Under the pieces are notes generated by a model. It saw only the letters and a program-made list of their open reading frames with translations. It was not told the origin of the DNA and made no database searches. Positions 10,879-21,119 of a stretch of 64,000 nucleotides of DNA are shown here, one piece after another. Each line of letters opens with the position of its first letter. Within the stretch, counting starts at the first letter, position 1. The position numbers and the translations under genes were made by a program. The stretch is taken from contig NC_080053.1 of the NCBI RefSeq assembly GCF_026212465.1, positions 4,375,287-4,439,286 of the forward strand, read 5' to 3'. The DNA is from Amaranthus tricolor. Lineage: Eukaryota > Streptophyta > Magnoliopsida > Caryophyllales > Amaranthaceae.

Positions 10879-11431
10879 GAAAATTTGAAAAAAGTAAGAT
10901 AAATAAACAACTTAATTCCAAAAATAAGGTTCGTGAAAACTTATTTCCCAAAATAAGCGTCCGTACATCCAAGTCTAGCCTCGGGATAAGTCGCTGTTAA
11001 TAACAGCGAAAGAGGAAAAAAAAAAAGAAAAATAAAAATCCCAAAGTCGCTGTTAGTAACAGCGACTTAAAAAATTAAAATTTTTTTTTTAAGTCGCTGT
11101 TAGTAACAGCGACTTAATGTTTTTTAAGTTTTCAGTTCTCAGTTACTTCCTCATTCCAACCTACGAGATTAAGAAGTTATCAGTTAATCTTAAAGTTGCT
11201 GTTACTAACAGCGACTTTGAGGTTTTAATTTTTTTTTTCCTCATTCGCTGTTACTAACAGCGACTTTGGGGTTTTTATTTTTCTTTTTTTTTTCCCTCTT
11301 TCGCTGTTACTAACAGCGACTTATCCCGAGGCTAGGCTTGGATGTACGGTCGCTTATTTTGGAAAATAAGTTTTCACGAACCTTATTTTTGGAATTAAAT
11401 TGTTTATTTATCTTACTTTTTTCAAATTTTC
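10879..11431. mobile_element. Foldback MULE with six copies of a 19-bp palindrome
   Basis: A 553-bp element flanked by the 9-bp duplication TTCACTATC (10870-10878 and 11432-11440). The two arms, about 10879-11067 and 11245-11431, are near-identical inverted copies over roughly 187 bp. The palindrome TCGCTGTTAGTAACAGCGA or a close variant lies at about 10991, 11046, 11093, 11195, 11245 and 11301. No coding capacity. The 9-bp duplication points to Mutator-type mobilisation in trans. A single transcript would fold into a nearly perfect hairpin. Confidence 0.85.
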
Positions 11432-11735
11432 TTCACTATCCCATATTTTCAATGGTGTGGGCTGGGGCTCTTCTCCATACCAAGAGACAAGTAATTTAAT
11501 TTTATATTCACTATCCCATATTTTCAATGGTGTGGGCTGGGCTCTTCTCCATACCAAGAGACAAGTAATTTAATTTTATATTCACTATCCCATATTTTCA
11601 ATGGTGTGGGCTGGGCTCTTCTCCATACCAAGAGACAAGTAATTTAATTTTATATTCACTATCCCATATTTTCAATGCTGTGGGCTCTTCTCCATACCAA
11701 GAGACAAGAGACAAGTACTTTAATTTTATGTTCCT
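11432..11735. repeat. 74-75-bp tandem array, four units
   Basis: Units start at 11432, 11507, 11581 and 11655, each beginning TTCACTATCCCATATTTTC and containing CTCCATACCAAGAGACAAG. The last unit has a small internal duplication of AGAGACA. Confidence 0.9.
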
Positions 11736-12197
11736 CTCTTATTCATCCTAATACTTCCATTAAATCGGACACATTTATCAAGATAATAATTTTATTGTTA
11801 ATATATTTAATTATACATAATTAAAAATTATAAGAAGTTAACTTAAATAATTTTTCCATTAAACGAATAAAACTAGACTCAGTTGACTAGAGTGATTGAT
11901 AATTAGTATTAAAAATCAAATGAAATTAAATCGATATACATAATCCAATCCCCTAAATATTTGGGAATCCCACTAAATACTAGGAGTCATAATTTGTTAT
12001 AGTGTATATATAATAATGTTTAGATTCACTAGTGAATTGAAGCATAAGATATTAGAGAGCATAGGATATGACAATTGTTCACATAATCATGTAGATACAG
12101 CCTTGGAGCACCAGTGAACTTAGAGCCACCAACCCATGAATAATGAGTTGACTGCATATAGACATAATAAGGTTTACTTATAAGCACAAATACACAT
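11736..12197. other. Intergenic, possible short gene fragment
   Basis: No full gene. On the minus strand about 12070-12170 reads as an open segment containing HYSWVGGSKFTGAPRLY, which looks protein-like but was not assigned to a family. Confidence 0.3.
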
Positions 12198-12527
12198 ACT
12201 TTTTCTGTTTCGTTTTAGTCGCTACATTTGCATGGGCACGCGAATTAACAAAAGTGATTGACCTACACTGTAGCTGATTGTTTACTTTATAGAGTATAGT
12301 ATTTTATTATTGTTAATTAAAAAAGAAAAAGAAAAAATAGGTTGTTAGGTTACTTTATAGAGTATAGTATAGTATTTTATTATAGAGTATAGAGTATAGA
12401 GTAGGATAAAAATAAGGATAGGTAGAATTTTAAATGATTGTTTTATTACTAAAAACGAAAATGTAGCAAGTAATATAAAATTGCCAAAAATAGAAAATGT
12501 AGCGGGCATTATGGAACGGAGGAAGTA
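12198..12527. mobile_element. Stowaway-like MITE with internal TAGAGTA repeats
   Basis: Left end TACTTTTTCTGTTTCG and right end GGAACGGAGGAAGTA. Inside, a short run of TATAGAGTATAGAGTA repeats lies near 12350-12405. Confidence 0.55.
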
Positions 12528-12580
12528 CTTAATATTATTTCAGATATTACAATCACATATACTAATCACAACATAAACCC

Positions 12581-13621
12581 TTAATAATAACCCCCAAACT
12601 CGGGTGGTTGATAGTAAGTGAAAGAAAATCCAGCTTCCTTGAGCTTTCCTTGCAAAAGTTGATCAAGTTTCTTGGCCATTGAAGCAGTCAAATCATTGTT
12701 CCAATCTCCAACCTCTCCTTTCCTAAAGAAATGCTTGTTTTCAACAATCGGAACTGCTTTTCCGTTCTTGTTCACATCCTTTTCCTTCAAACTTTGAAAA
12801 CTACAAATCTTAATTATTTCTTCTACTACATTTTCATTCTCTTCCTCCTCTGAAAATGGGCAACTTAGAAAATCTGCCAACTTTCTTAAATGTGCTTTTG
12901 GTTCCTTCTTTAGCCCTTCATATTCCAAAAACAATATTCTATCTGGGTTTTGCAAATACTCCTTCCAATATTCAAGCAGATGAGAATCATAAGGCCCAAA
13001 TCTTAATAACCCCGTACAAAACTTATCCACGTATTCCTCCATCATTTCCGTACTTGACTTCATGTCCTTGTTCGTATCAAATGATAGATTAAAATGCCAA
13101 GTTGACACAAAAGTGTCAAGAGGATTTCGACAAACATAAACGATTCGAGATTTGGATGATTTAATTGAATCTGGTAATGATAAAAACGGTATATGGGTTG
13201 AAAAAAGTCTAGGTGAAGGTAAATCACTTAAATCTGGTTGAGTTTCATTGAAATTTTTGTAAATATTGAACTCAAAGCTGGTGACTAGTTCATGGGGATT
13301 TTTAGTTTGAAAAACTTGTTGAGAAATAGTATGTAGTGAAGTTGATTTTCTGTTTAAAATGGTGTATAGTAAGGATTTTAACCAAGTAGTACCAGTTTTA
13401 GGCAGACTTGCGAGTATAATATCAGTATCTTGAGCTTCAAAATGGGTTTGGAATGCAATTACATTTTTAAGAATAAAAGTTGGACACCAAAATCCTTGAT
13501 AATTGTGAAATGAAAAACCAAACCATAGTTGTTTAGGGAGAGTGAGTTCTAACTCTTTGAACTTAGCCTCCAACTCTAATTGTTCTACATCTGTAGACTT
13601 TCTGGTTTTTGATGAACTCAT
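12581..13621 (-). CDS. Cytosolic sulfotransferase (SOT2), close paralogue of SOT1
   Basis: A 346-aa intronless SOT. From the ATG at 13621: PKTGTTW 74-80, catalytic H143, 3'-phosphate ligands R165 and S173, and RKGEVGDWN 300-308. The last motif usually ends in Lys (GDWK); here it is Asn, while SOT1 keeps Lys, so cofactor contacts may differ slightly. The open frame runs 15 bases further upstream only through a GTG, so the ATG is preferred. The protein is very similar to SOT1 across its length, and the promoters are also alike (both read GTGAGCATATCCA just upstream). The differences cluster around residues 39-58 and 185-215, near the acceptor pocket of known SOT structures. That suggests recent duplication with possible acceptor divergence. 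Confidence 0.92.
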   Translation of the reverse strand: MSSSKTRKSTDVEQLELEAKFKELELTLPKQLWFGFSFHNYQGFWCPTFILKNVIAFQTHFEAQDTDIILASLPKTGTTWLKSLLYTILNRKSTSLHTISQQVFQTKNPHELVTSFEFNIYKNFNETQPDLSDLPSPRLFSTHIPFLSLPDSIKSSKSRIVYVCRNPLDTFVSTWHFNLSFDTNKDMKSSTEMMEEYVDKFCTGLLRFGPYDSHLLEYWKEYLQNPDRILFLEYEGLKKEPKAHLRKLADFLSCPFSEEEENENVVEEIIKICSFQSLKEKDVNKNGKAVPIVENKHFFRKGEVGDWNNDLTASMAKKLDQLLQGKLKEAGFSFTYYQPPEFGGYY

Positions 13622-13663
13622 TCTGGATATGCTCACAGAATTGATTTTGAGTATGAGTATTGA

Positions 13664-13673
13664 TTATATAAAC
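13664..13673 (-). promoter_or_regulatory. TATA box of SOT2
   Basis: GTTTATATAA on the minus strand, about 45 bp upstream of the ATG, in a context matching the SOT1 promoter. It predicts a very short leader. Confidence 0.5.
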
Positions 13674-13935
13674 AAGAACATGCCTTTTATTTATGACAAT
13701 AATGATAAGCAATACTTCCTACTTTCTATTTTTTTTATTCCGCCAAACATTTTTTATTAAGATATATTTCTCTTATTTTTAATTAAATACTACTTGTATT
13801 ATTTTTTAATTTTTTCCACTGATTTGCCATTAAAGAAAATTGGTTGGACAAAGAGAGAGTGAAATTCTCTATTCATATATTATACTACCTCTATGACTAT
13901 AACCATGTTAAGAATTTAATTTTAATAATATTATA

Positions 13936-14199
13936 TACTCCCTCGATCTTTTACTTTTTGTTTGTCCATTTGTTCTTTGCATGCATTTTTTTAGTAAATT
14001 TTAAGTCTTAATATTTCTAAGTATGTACCATAAAAGATATAAAAGTTATATATATTAAAAAATTTTATATCAAGACAAATCTAATAAGATCTCACATAAA
14101 TATATTTTATCTTCAATATATACTTTAAAAATCTAATCTAAATTTCTCTCTTAAAATATATAAACTTAAAATGGACAAATAAAAAAAATGAGGGAATAT
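13936..14199. mobile_element. Stowaway-like MITE upstream of SOT2
   Basis: TACTCCCTCGATC at the left and ATGAGGGAATA at the right. The body contains the TAAGATCTCACATAAATATATTTTA block seen in other copies. It lies about 315 bp upstream of the SOT2 ATG. Confidence 0.65.
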
Positions 14200-14662
14200 A
14201 ATACATGTAAACAATCTTTTTATATTGTTCATCTAATTTTAACAAAAGATATCACTTTGATGTGCCAATTAACTTATCTCTAGTATATATAAATAATTCA
14301 TATTATAAATAAACATAAAATAATTTCAAATATCCTATTTTGCAATAACATTAAAATTATTGTAGATCAAGACTAAAATCCACGAAACATGTGCCAAGAG
14401 ATCATAACCAAAAAGCATGGTAACCTAATTTCTTTTAATGGGAAAAGTGACCAAATTTGATTGGCAAACTAATTCCTACCCCTATAAAATAATCGGAAAC
14501 TTGAACTGGTTTCAAATGATTAATCAAGATTAGGAAACTGTATTTTTGTTATCATTAATTACAAAACCAGCGATAAACATACATGAACCATCAAATATGA
14601 GAGGTTTCACCGTACTTAATTCATATATAAATTAAATGTTCTAATAATATAAACTATTATCA
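14200..14662. other. Intergenic, nothing recognised
   Basis: AT-rich sequence without coding potential or clear element ends. Confidence 0.4.
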
Positions 14663-14926
14663 TACTTTATCCATTCCACTATACTAGCTATATTTGACTT
14701 TTTACGCAATCTAATGTGTTATTTTGATCATTTATATATTGAATTATACACGTATAAAAAATATAAAATGTTAATATTATGAAAGGTATGCGATTAAACG
14801 ATTCAAATAAGATCCCACTTGACTATACTTTTTCTTATACATTAGGCACAAATATATAAAATAAGCTTGAATAATGAATAGTGCCAATAATCCTTATATA
14901 GCTAATATTTTAAATTGGAGGAAGTA
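14663..14926. mobile_element. Stowaway-like MITE
   Basis: TACTTTATCCATTCC at the left and TTGGAGGAAGTA at the right. Same family as 2305-2500 and 3271-3517. Confidence 0.65.
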
Positions 14927-15109
14927 TAAAATATTTGTTTTAGAGTCGCCTTAGCAAGATACAGTCTCTTATAAAAATAGCTTTAAAAATAAAAGCAAAA
15001 GAACTAACTTTCCATAAGCTTTTAGCCACCGATAAATTTAATTGTATTATAGATGCCAACATAGATTGCCGTGTATATAAAAGTTGGCCACAAGGTAGTT
15101 GGGTGAAAT

Positions 15110-15545
15110 TTGTGGAAAAGATAATTAGGTTAGAGAATAAAATAAAAATAAGTGAATGATGAAAATGAATTACTCAGTTAGAGATAGAAGTATAATATGT
15201 TAGTGAATCAGATTAAAAGAAAGAAAGTGAGATCATTATTAAAAGCATATTGTATTGATCAATTGTTACTATGTTGTACATGTGGGTATGATATTTTTAT
15301 TAATTTATTATTAGATTCTTTTTTAAAAAAAATAAAATGACTAAGTGCAAATTAAAATAAACGGAGGGACTAATTGCTAAAATATAAAAATTAAAATCAC
15401 TATACACCAAGAATTTGCTTTTAAAAAAAAACATATAAACATGAATTGTAACAAACCATTAAAACCACGATTTGATTCTTTATTTTTTTTATTTAAATAC
15501 AATGTTGATGGCATACATTTTAAATTATTTCAAGATAATTAAATG
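15110..15545. repeat. Second copy of the duplicated block found at 2515-2930
   Basis: It shares GGTAATTAGGTT-type sequence, AAAGAAAGTGAGAT, a terminal AAACGGAGGGAC (a MITE end at about 15360-15371) and then CCACGATTTGATTCTT...CATTTTAAATTATTTCAAGA with the copy near SOT1. Both copies are preceded by the same MITE family. Confidence 0.6.
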
Positions 15546-16430
15546 TGTTTTAATAAATTTATGTGTAAATCGTAGCGTCTTACAATTGGTACCAAAATTG
15601 TTTAAATTGAATTACTAATTTATTAGTCCGTGCTACTGCTGCCCATTGCATTCTCTGCCTTGCACATGGTTCGGTTTGATCTGCCCTGACACTAAAATTA
15701 GACTAAAACAAAAATTCAGATTAAATTATTTTCAGAACGGATCGGAGTTCAAATCGCTAGACTAGAACTAACCAAACCGTTCTACAACGGTCTGGTCTAC
15801 GCTTTTTTATATTTTTATTTTTTCCAAATTTATATATGTTTTATGAAAATATTTTGAACCTGCAAACTCCAACTATAATAATTTATAATTAGTTGATTGC
15901 ATCAACTTCATTCAACTATATACTCCTTCATATTTACATCAATTGTCCCATTTAGTTTTGGCCTCGAATGCATTAATTTGATCTAACTATCTCTAAATGT
16001 GTATAATTTAAAATTATAAAAATTTGATATTAATAAATTCTACATTGAGACGAATCAACAAGTTCACACTTGACTATATCTTAACGTCTAGATTATGAAT
16101 ATAGTACAAATTAAGAGTGATCAACAAATAGTATCAAAAACCTAAATGAGACAAGGGACGTGAATTAAAGGGAGCATTACTCTATAAAAATAATTACATC
16201 TTGAAATATCTAGGTAGCAACTTTTTTTTAAAAAATTATAGTTTTTCGTTATAATAAGGTTTGTGGTCTGGTCTAAACAAAAATCGAGATCAGACCGTAA
16301 ACCGTAATTTTTTTTTGAAAAAACCACACCAGACCATTTAGACCGTAGACCAAACCAAATACTAAAATTACAATTTGGTCAGATTTAATTTACGGTTTAA
16401 ACGAAATTTTGTTCAGCCCTACTCTTGGCC
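15546..16430. mobile_element. Probable non-autonomous hAT remnant with a MITE inside
   Basis: GGTTCGGTTTGATCTG at about 15668 and ACGGTTTAAACGAAATTTTGTTCAGCCCTA at about 16393-16421 look like hAT-type subterminal sequence with a CAGGGCTGAACAAAA end. A diverged Stowaway-like segment (TACTCCTTCATATT) lies at about 15921-16135. Borders and target duplications were not resolved. Confidence 0.35.
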
Positions 16431-16584
16431 AATAATGCAACTGCAAGCCGTACTGCTTATTGTGATAAACTACTACTATTAGAAGATCTACTCTCCTATC
16501 TCTTAGAAATGAAAAAGATAGATCATTGTTGCAAGAAGTACTGCTGAGGCTGAGTACATAGCCATGGCACATACTATATGTGAT

Positions 16585-17401
16585 TGAAAACGAAAGTCTC
16601 AAAGAGGTTCAACAATGAAAAACAAATGAAAAATATAATACAAAAGATGAACACAAGTGTTCATGAGGTATCTTGAATACATCCCCAAAAGATGAACACA
16701 AGTGTTCATGAGGTATCTTGAATACCTCCCCCTCAAATAAACCTCCCTTATCTTGAGAACAATCTCTCAAGACCACAAATACTAAAGCAAAGTAAGAACA
16801 CTCTCAAGTTTCTAACAATACAATAACCCTCTCAACAATATGTGTGTTTTGTGGTGAATGTTACTATGAGTTATGAATCCTATTTATAGGCAAGATATTC
16901 ATCACTCTTAGTATTCTCTCATAAATCACCATAAACTCACATGTAACATCCCAATTAACATCCCAATTAACCATAACAATAAACATTACAATAAACAATA
17001 GAGTAATGCACCACATTATTGCATAGTCACTACAAAATTCTGACCAAAAACAGGATCCAAAGTAGTCTGCTGGACTTCCACTCGATCGAGCCACTACCTC
17101 GCTCGGTCGAGCAAGCTTCCAGTGAAGCTACTGACCTGTTCTGTACACCTTGCTCGACCGAGCTAACACCGCTCGACCAGTCGAGCTAGACTTTACTCGA
17201 TCGAGCGGTTGGTCGAGCCACTCACAGTCTGCTTCTTTCTTTGTTGCTTTGATCAAGCAACTCTTATCAACCGTTCCAAACCTTAAATTACCCATATCCG
17301 ACACATCTTTATCGACCCTCTCTAAAGTACAAGACAAAGCATGTTCGATTATATGTTTAAAGTTAACGTCATCATTAAGATTATTGGCACTTGCTTTAAC
17401 A
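16585..17401 (-). mobile_element. Solo LTR (minus orientation), TSD GTGAT
   Basis: An 817-bp segment starts TGAAAACG and ends AACA on the plus strand (TGTTA...CGTTTTCA on the minus strand), flanked by GTGAT at 16580-16584 and 17402-17406. A minus-strand TATA box (CTATAAATAG) lies at 16880-16889. A palindrome cluster of CTCGATCGAG and CTCGACCGAG type lies at 17081-17218 in U3. Its layout matches the solo LTR at 62326-63164. Confidence 0.85.
16642..16731. repeat. 45-bp tandem duplication inside the solo LTR
   Basis: AAAAGATGAACACAAGTG begins two 45-bp copies at 16642 and 16687. Each contains the short inverted pair GAACAC/GTGTTC. Confidence 0.9.
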
Positions 17402-18405
17402 GTGATAAACAAGCAACATTAGCCATTGCTTCCATCCCCATCCATCATGAAAGGATTAGAAAGTCATTAATAACGACTATCATTTCATCTGCAATCAGCT
17501 AGCAGATTAATGCCAATACTGTCCTACAAACTTATGTTTCTTCTACGAAAAAAAGTAGCAGACATATTTTTTAAAGTATATACCTCAACCATCAGCTTAA
17601 ACTGATAGTTCAGGTCCATGATATGTTATATACTCTAACAATATTTATCAAAGCTCTTACAACTACTCATCACACACTACATTAATGTACAACTACTACA
17701 TTATGTAGGTAATCACCCGTGGGCTTACTCACGTGGACACACCCTCGGAGCATCTATGGGCTTGGGCCCACAAGCCCACAAACACCTAGCATTGACGGTT
17801 GATCCATGCTAAGTCAATACTTCAAACAGACTGTTAAACATACAAATTCTCATACTAACCAAAATGTATCTGATTCTGTTACATAGTGCATTATGCAAAT
17901 AAGTTTGTTAGTGCATATTGCAATTAGTTTGTTATTTTGTTTGTTAGTCCATTGCCACATTAGAGCATCCTTACTCATGACCTAAAAAAAAGTATCTTAC
18001 TATTTCACAACTTTTCTCTCTTCTAAAAGTTCATCTTTCAATCTAATTTTATTAACAATAACCTCTTTTAAAAGGTCATCATTCTCTCTTTCTTACTTTT
18101 TTTCTACCCCACCATAATTTCTCTTCCTTAATTTATTTAACATTTATCTTTATTATTTTATGATAATATTTTCATGTACAAAGTTAATATAATTTTTTAT
18201 TTGATTAAAATAGATCTACTATTTTATAATTTAAAAAATTATTCTTTTAATAAAACTAATATTTTTTAATAAATATAAATGTAGACATTAATAATAATTA
18301 AGGAAAATTCGTTAACTTCAAATAAAGATTATAATGCGCATACATAAAACAAATACACAAATTAAAAAACTAAATGATACATTAATTGCGGCTCCCTTCA
18401 AACTT

Positions 18406-18894
18406 TTACCAGATATTTTCAACCAAGTCATCTTTTAAGGATAAATATGTTTGTCGATCTTCAACATCATCCTTATTTGCCAAGTATCGGTTGATATCAA
18501 CAATTCTATCTGTGTAATATTCAAAGTCATAATTTAATCCACTTGTACCTTCCGATTGACCTTTTGGACGATTTCCTATGAATTCTCTACCATCAGCATA
18601 GTGTATATATGTATCTCTTTCATCTTCCACTATTATATTATGCATAATTATACAAGAAGTAATTATATCAGAGAGTCGTTCTTCATCCCAAGCAAGTGAT
18701 GGCTTTCTAATTATTGCAAATCGAGCTTGCAACACCCCAAATGCTCGCTCCACATCCTTTCTTGCTGCTTCTTGATGTTGGGCAAATAACCTTGCTTTTG
18801 CTGTTTGCGGTTCAGTAATAGACTGAATAAAAGTAGCCCATTTAGGATAAATGCCATCAGTGAGATAGTAAGCCATGCCGTATTGAAACATCAT
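18406..18894 (-). pseudogene. PIF/Harbinger transposase, C-terminal part only
   Basis: 162 codons matching the C-terminal half of plant Harbinger transposases: AYYLTDGIYPKWATF, then the strongly conserved ARKDVERAFGVLQARFAI, then CIIMHNIIVEDE. The last part of the DDE nuclease domain is present but the N-terminal helix-turn-helix region and the first catalytic Asp residues are missing, so the gene has lost its 5' half. Full-length relatives are about 400 aa. The neighbouring accessory gene lies upstream on the same strand. Confidence 0.85.
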
Positions 18895-18993
18895 TTTAAA
18901 ACATTATATAAATAAACCATCATTGAAAAAAATACATAATTAAAACATAATTAAGACATTACATAATTAAACTATCTTCTGAAAATTGTAATT

Positions 18994-20320
18994 CTAAAAG
19001 TATTGTCCAAGTTGAACCATCATATCAGCTTCCCATGACTGAAGAGTTTCCGTTTTGCTTAATGTTTGATAGATCTTCCAATTCATTCGATATTCTTCCA
19101 GTTGAAGTTGTTTTTGTTTTCGGGCTTCCTTTTGTTTTTGAAGTCTGTCTTCTCCTTCATTATTTCTAAATTAAGTCGAAGACTCTCTCAAATGCACTCA
19201 AAGCTTGAATTGATTGATATGCAACCATTTTCCCAGTCATGCTAGCCTTAGCCTTCTTCACACGCTCGGGGCGAGTGGATGATCCTCCTTGAGGTTCACT
19301 TATTGGTGTTTCAGAATCTTCGTCCGTCCTTGATCTTTTCCCACTACTTTCACTACTAACACCACCAGTTGGTTGTTGATACAATTGTTTTTTTGATTAC
19401 TTTTTACCACTTGCTTCCACTTGTTATACTTTCTTAAAATTTTCCATTGCTCAATCAAGTTTAAGTTACCGTGTTTTCTTTGATGGATTAAATGCACTTC
19501 TTTAAGCATATCTTCGTCTGTCGTGCCACTCTTCTTCCTCCTAAGAGCTTCGTCATAACTTCCAGACCACTTCAAACATGCTGGAGCAACTCTACCCCAA
19601 CGACATTTAAGCATGTCGGTGGTTCTTCGTGGGATCAGATGGGGTTGTTCCATCCTCGCTGCTTCATAAGCTTCCTTAACTTTTTGCCACCTCACTCTTA
19701 TCTTTTGGTTGGTGCTTACAATTGGATCTGTACTTGTGTTCATGACTGAATATATAAAAGCAATATCTTCAATCAAATCCCAACTTTTCTTTGAAGGTAT
19801 AGGGGCTTCATCATAAGGATGCTGTTGAGATGGTTGAACCAATTGAGTGAAGCTCGGTGGTGAACCAAATTGTGAAAGTAGATCTTGAAATGATGGTTGG
19901 GTGTAGAGCCTAGCATCAACATGATGAATAGAATTTCCTCCGTCTTCAACATATTGATCATCTTGATCATTTCTTTCATTCACATCATCATCATCATCAT
20001 CATCATCATCATACTCCATCTCATTTTCGTCTAATTTCACCCCTTATCGGAGTTAAATAGTTATCAATATTAGAGTTGACATTGTGAGATTGATGATAGA
20101 GGTGAAACATAGTTTGAGAATTTTGGATATTTTGAGGAACATAATAAGATGAATTTGGGATATTTTGAGGAATATAGAAAGAAGAATTTGGAGTATTTTG
20201 AAAAAATGGAGGATTGAATGGAGGATTTTGATACTGAATTTGAGCACTTTGATAGTTAGAAAATTTTTTTCTTTTTTTTTTACTTGGATTTCTTCCATAA
20301 TTTGGGTTATTTGAATCCAT
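18994..20320 (-). pseudogene. Harbinger Myb/trihelix-like accessory protein, frameshifted
   Basis: It starts MDSNNPNYGRNP, with a low-complexity Asn/Pro-rich N-terminus and an acidic Asp run (about 19985-20015 in DNA). A Myb/SANT-like domain follows (SWDLIEDIAFIYSVMNTSTD, then RRTTDMLKCRWGRV and DEDMLKEVHLIHQ). The end is a NAM-associated-like segment (GKRSRTDEDSETPISEP, MVAYQSIQALSAFERVF, then a charged coiled stretch ending VQLGQYF). Frame changes near 20040, 19390 and 19170 break it. In active elements this protein helps bind the ends and escort the transposase. Confidence 0.8.
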
Positions 20321-21007
20321 AATTTTTTTTGGGGATTTTTAAAATGATTATTTTGGTATTTTTTAACAAAAAAAGTAGGAAAATAAGAAGAAAATATGTG
20401 AATATAAAATTATGTCAAAAAATATCAATATGGGTCTCATTTTATAGATCTCGAAAAAATATGACCGTTGGTATATTTTTTTTTTTAAAAAAAATTAATT
20501 AAATACGAAAATAGTCGTTTATTGTAAACGGCTATTTTTTGGCAGCCAATCAAAATGCCACACGTGGAAGGGTGGCAGACCGCGTGTCACGGAGCCAGCC
20601 ATCACCTTTTCAGCGCCCAATGAGATCGCGACACGTAGCGAAATTTTTTTTTAAAAAAAGGGGTGACCTTTTGAAAGCACGGGTCATCAATGGATCTATT
20701 TCATCGATCAATTGCATGACCAACCTAATTCTAGGTCACCATTATTTACACTTTTGTCCTATATAGATGATGTGACCTCTTAAAAGGTCACCATAATTGG
20801 TGCTCTTATAGCTAGCTTGTCACGCTTTATTCTTCTCTCTCCTTTTCTTGTTTCTAGATATTGTATAAATATGCTTTTCCCTTTGTACAGTACATTCATT
20901 CAGAAATACAACTTTTCTCTTCTCTCTGATATGAATGCTAGCATTTTGTTCTTCTCATATCTTCATACCTCCATTGTTATGTAGCTTCTCAATGCATTTT
21001 TTTATCA

Positions 21008-21020
21008 TAGTATCAGAGCA
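21008..21020 (+). promoter_or_regulatory. Copia primer-binding site
   Basis: TAGTATCAGAGCA immediately after the LTR end. It resembles the TGGTATCAGAGC site complementary to initiator tRNA-Met, with one change. Confidence 0.7.
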
Positions 21021-21119
21021 AGATATCCTGCTTCACTCAAAATAGCTTTAGATTTTACTCTTTCTTCATTCTTTCCTTCTTTTTTTCATTCGTTTTTTCA
21101 ATATTTTTTGCATTGAAAC

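Larger units (their letters stand above)
16431..17595 (+). pseudogene. Ty1/copia RNase H and pol end, split by a solo LTR
   Basis: Before the LTR, 16431-16584 reads (with stops) LQLQA..AYCD and VARSTAEAEYIAMAHT, the copia RNase H signature. After it, 17402-17595 reads CDKQATLAIASIPIHHER, then TYVSSTKKVADIF, which is the end of copia pol. Several stop codons and small shifts show decay. The solo LTR at 16585-17401 interrupts it. This copia is probably the 5' partner of an LTR shared with the copia at 21008-22670. Confidence 0.8.
17963..20805 (-). mobile_element. PIF/Harbinger element, 2,843 bp, TSD TTA
   Basis: The ends read GAGCATCC... and ...GGTGCTC, imperfect inverted repeats, flanked by TTA at 17960-17962 and 20806-20808. 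It has two minus-strand genes typical of the superfamily: a DDE transposase remnant (18406-18894) and a Myb/trihelix-like accessory protein (18994-20320). Both are damaged, so the element is not autonomous. Confidence 0.88.
17831..21007 (+). mobile_element. Ty1/copia LTR interrupted by a Harbinger element
   Basis: The LTR right end is ...TTATCA at 21007, directly followed by a copia primer-binding site. The left end is approximate (TGTTAAACATAC at about 17834, or TGTTAGTGC at 17906). Removing the Harbinger insertion leaves about 260-330 bp, a usual size for copia LTRs. As pol ends to its left and gag begins to its right, the LTR is probably shared by two tandem copia copies. Confidence 0.55.
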
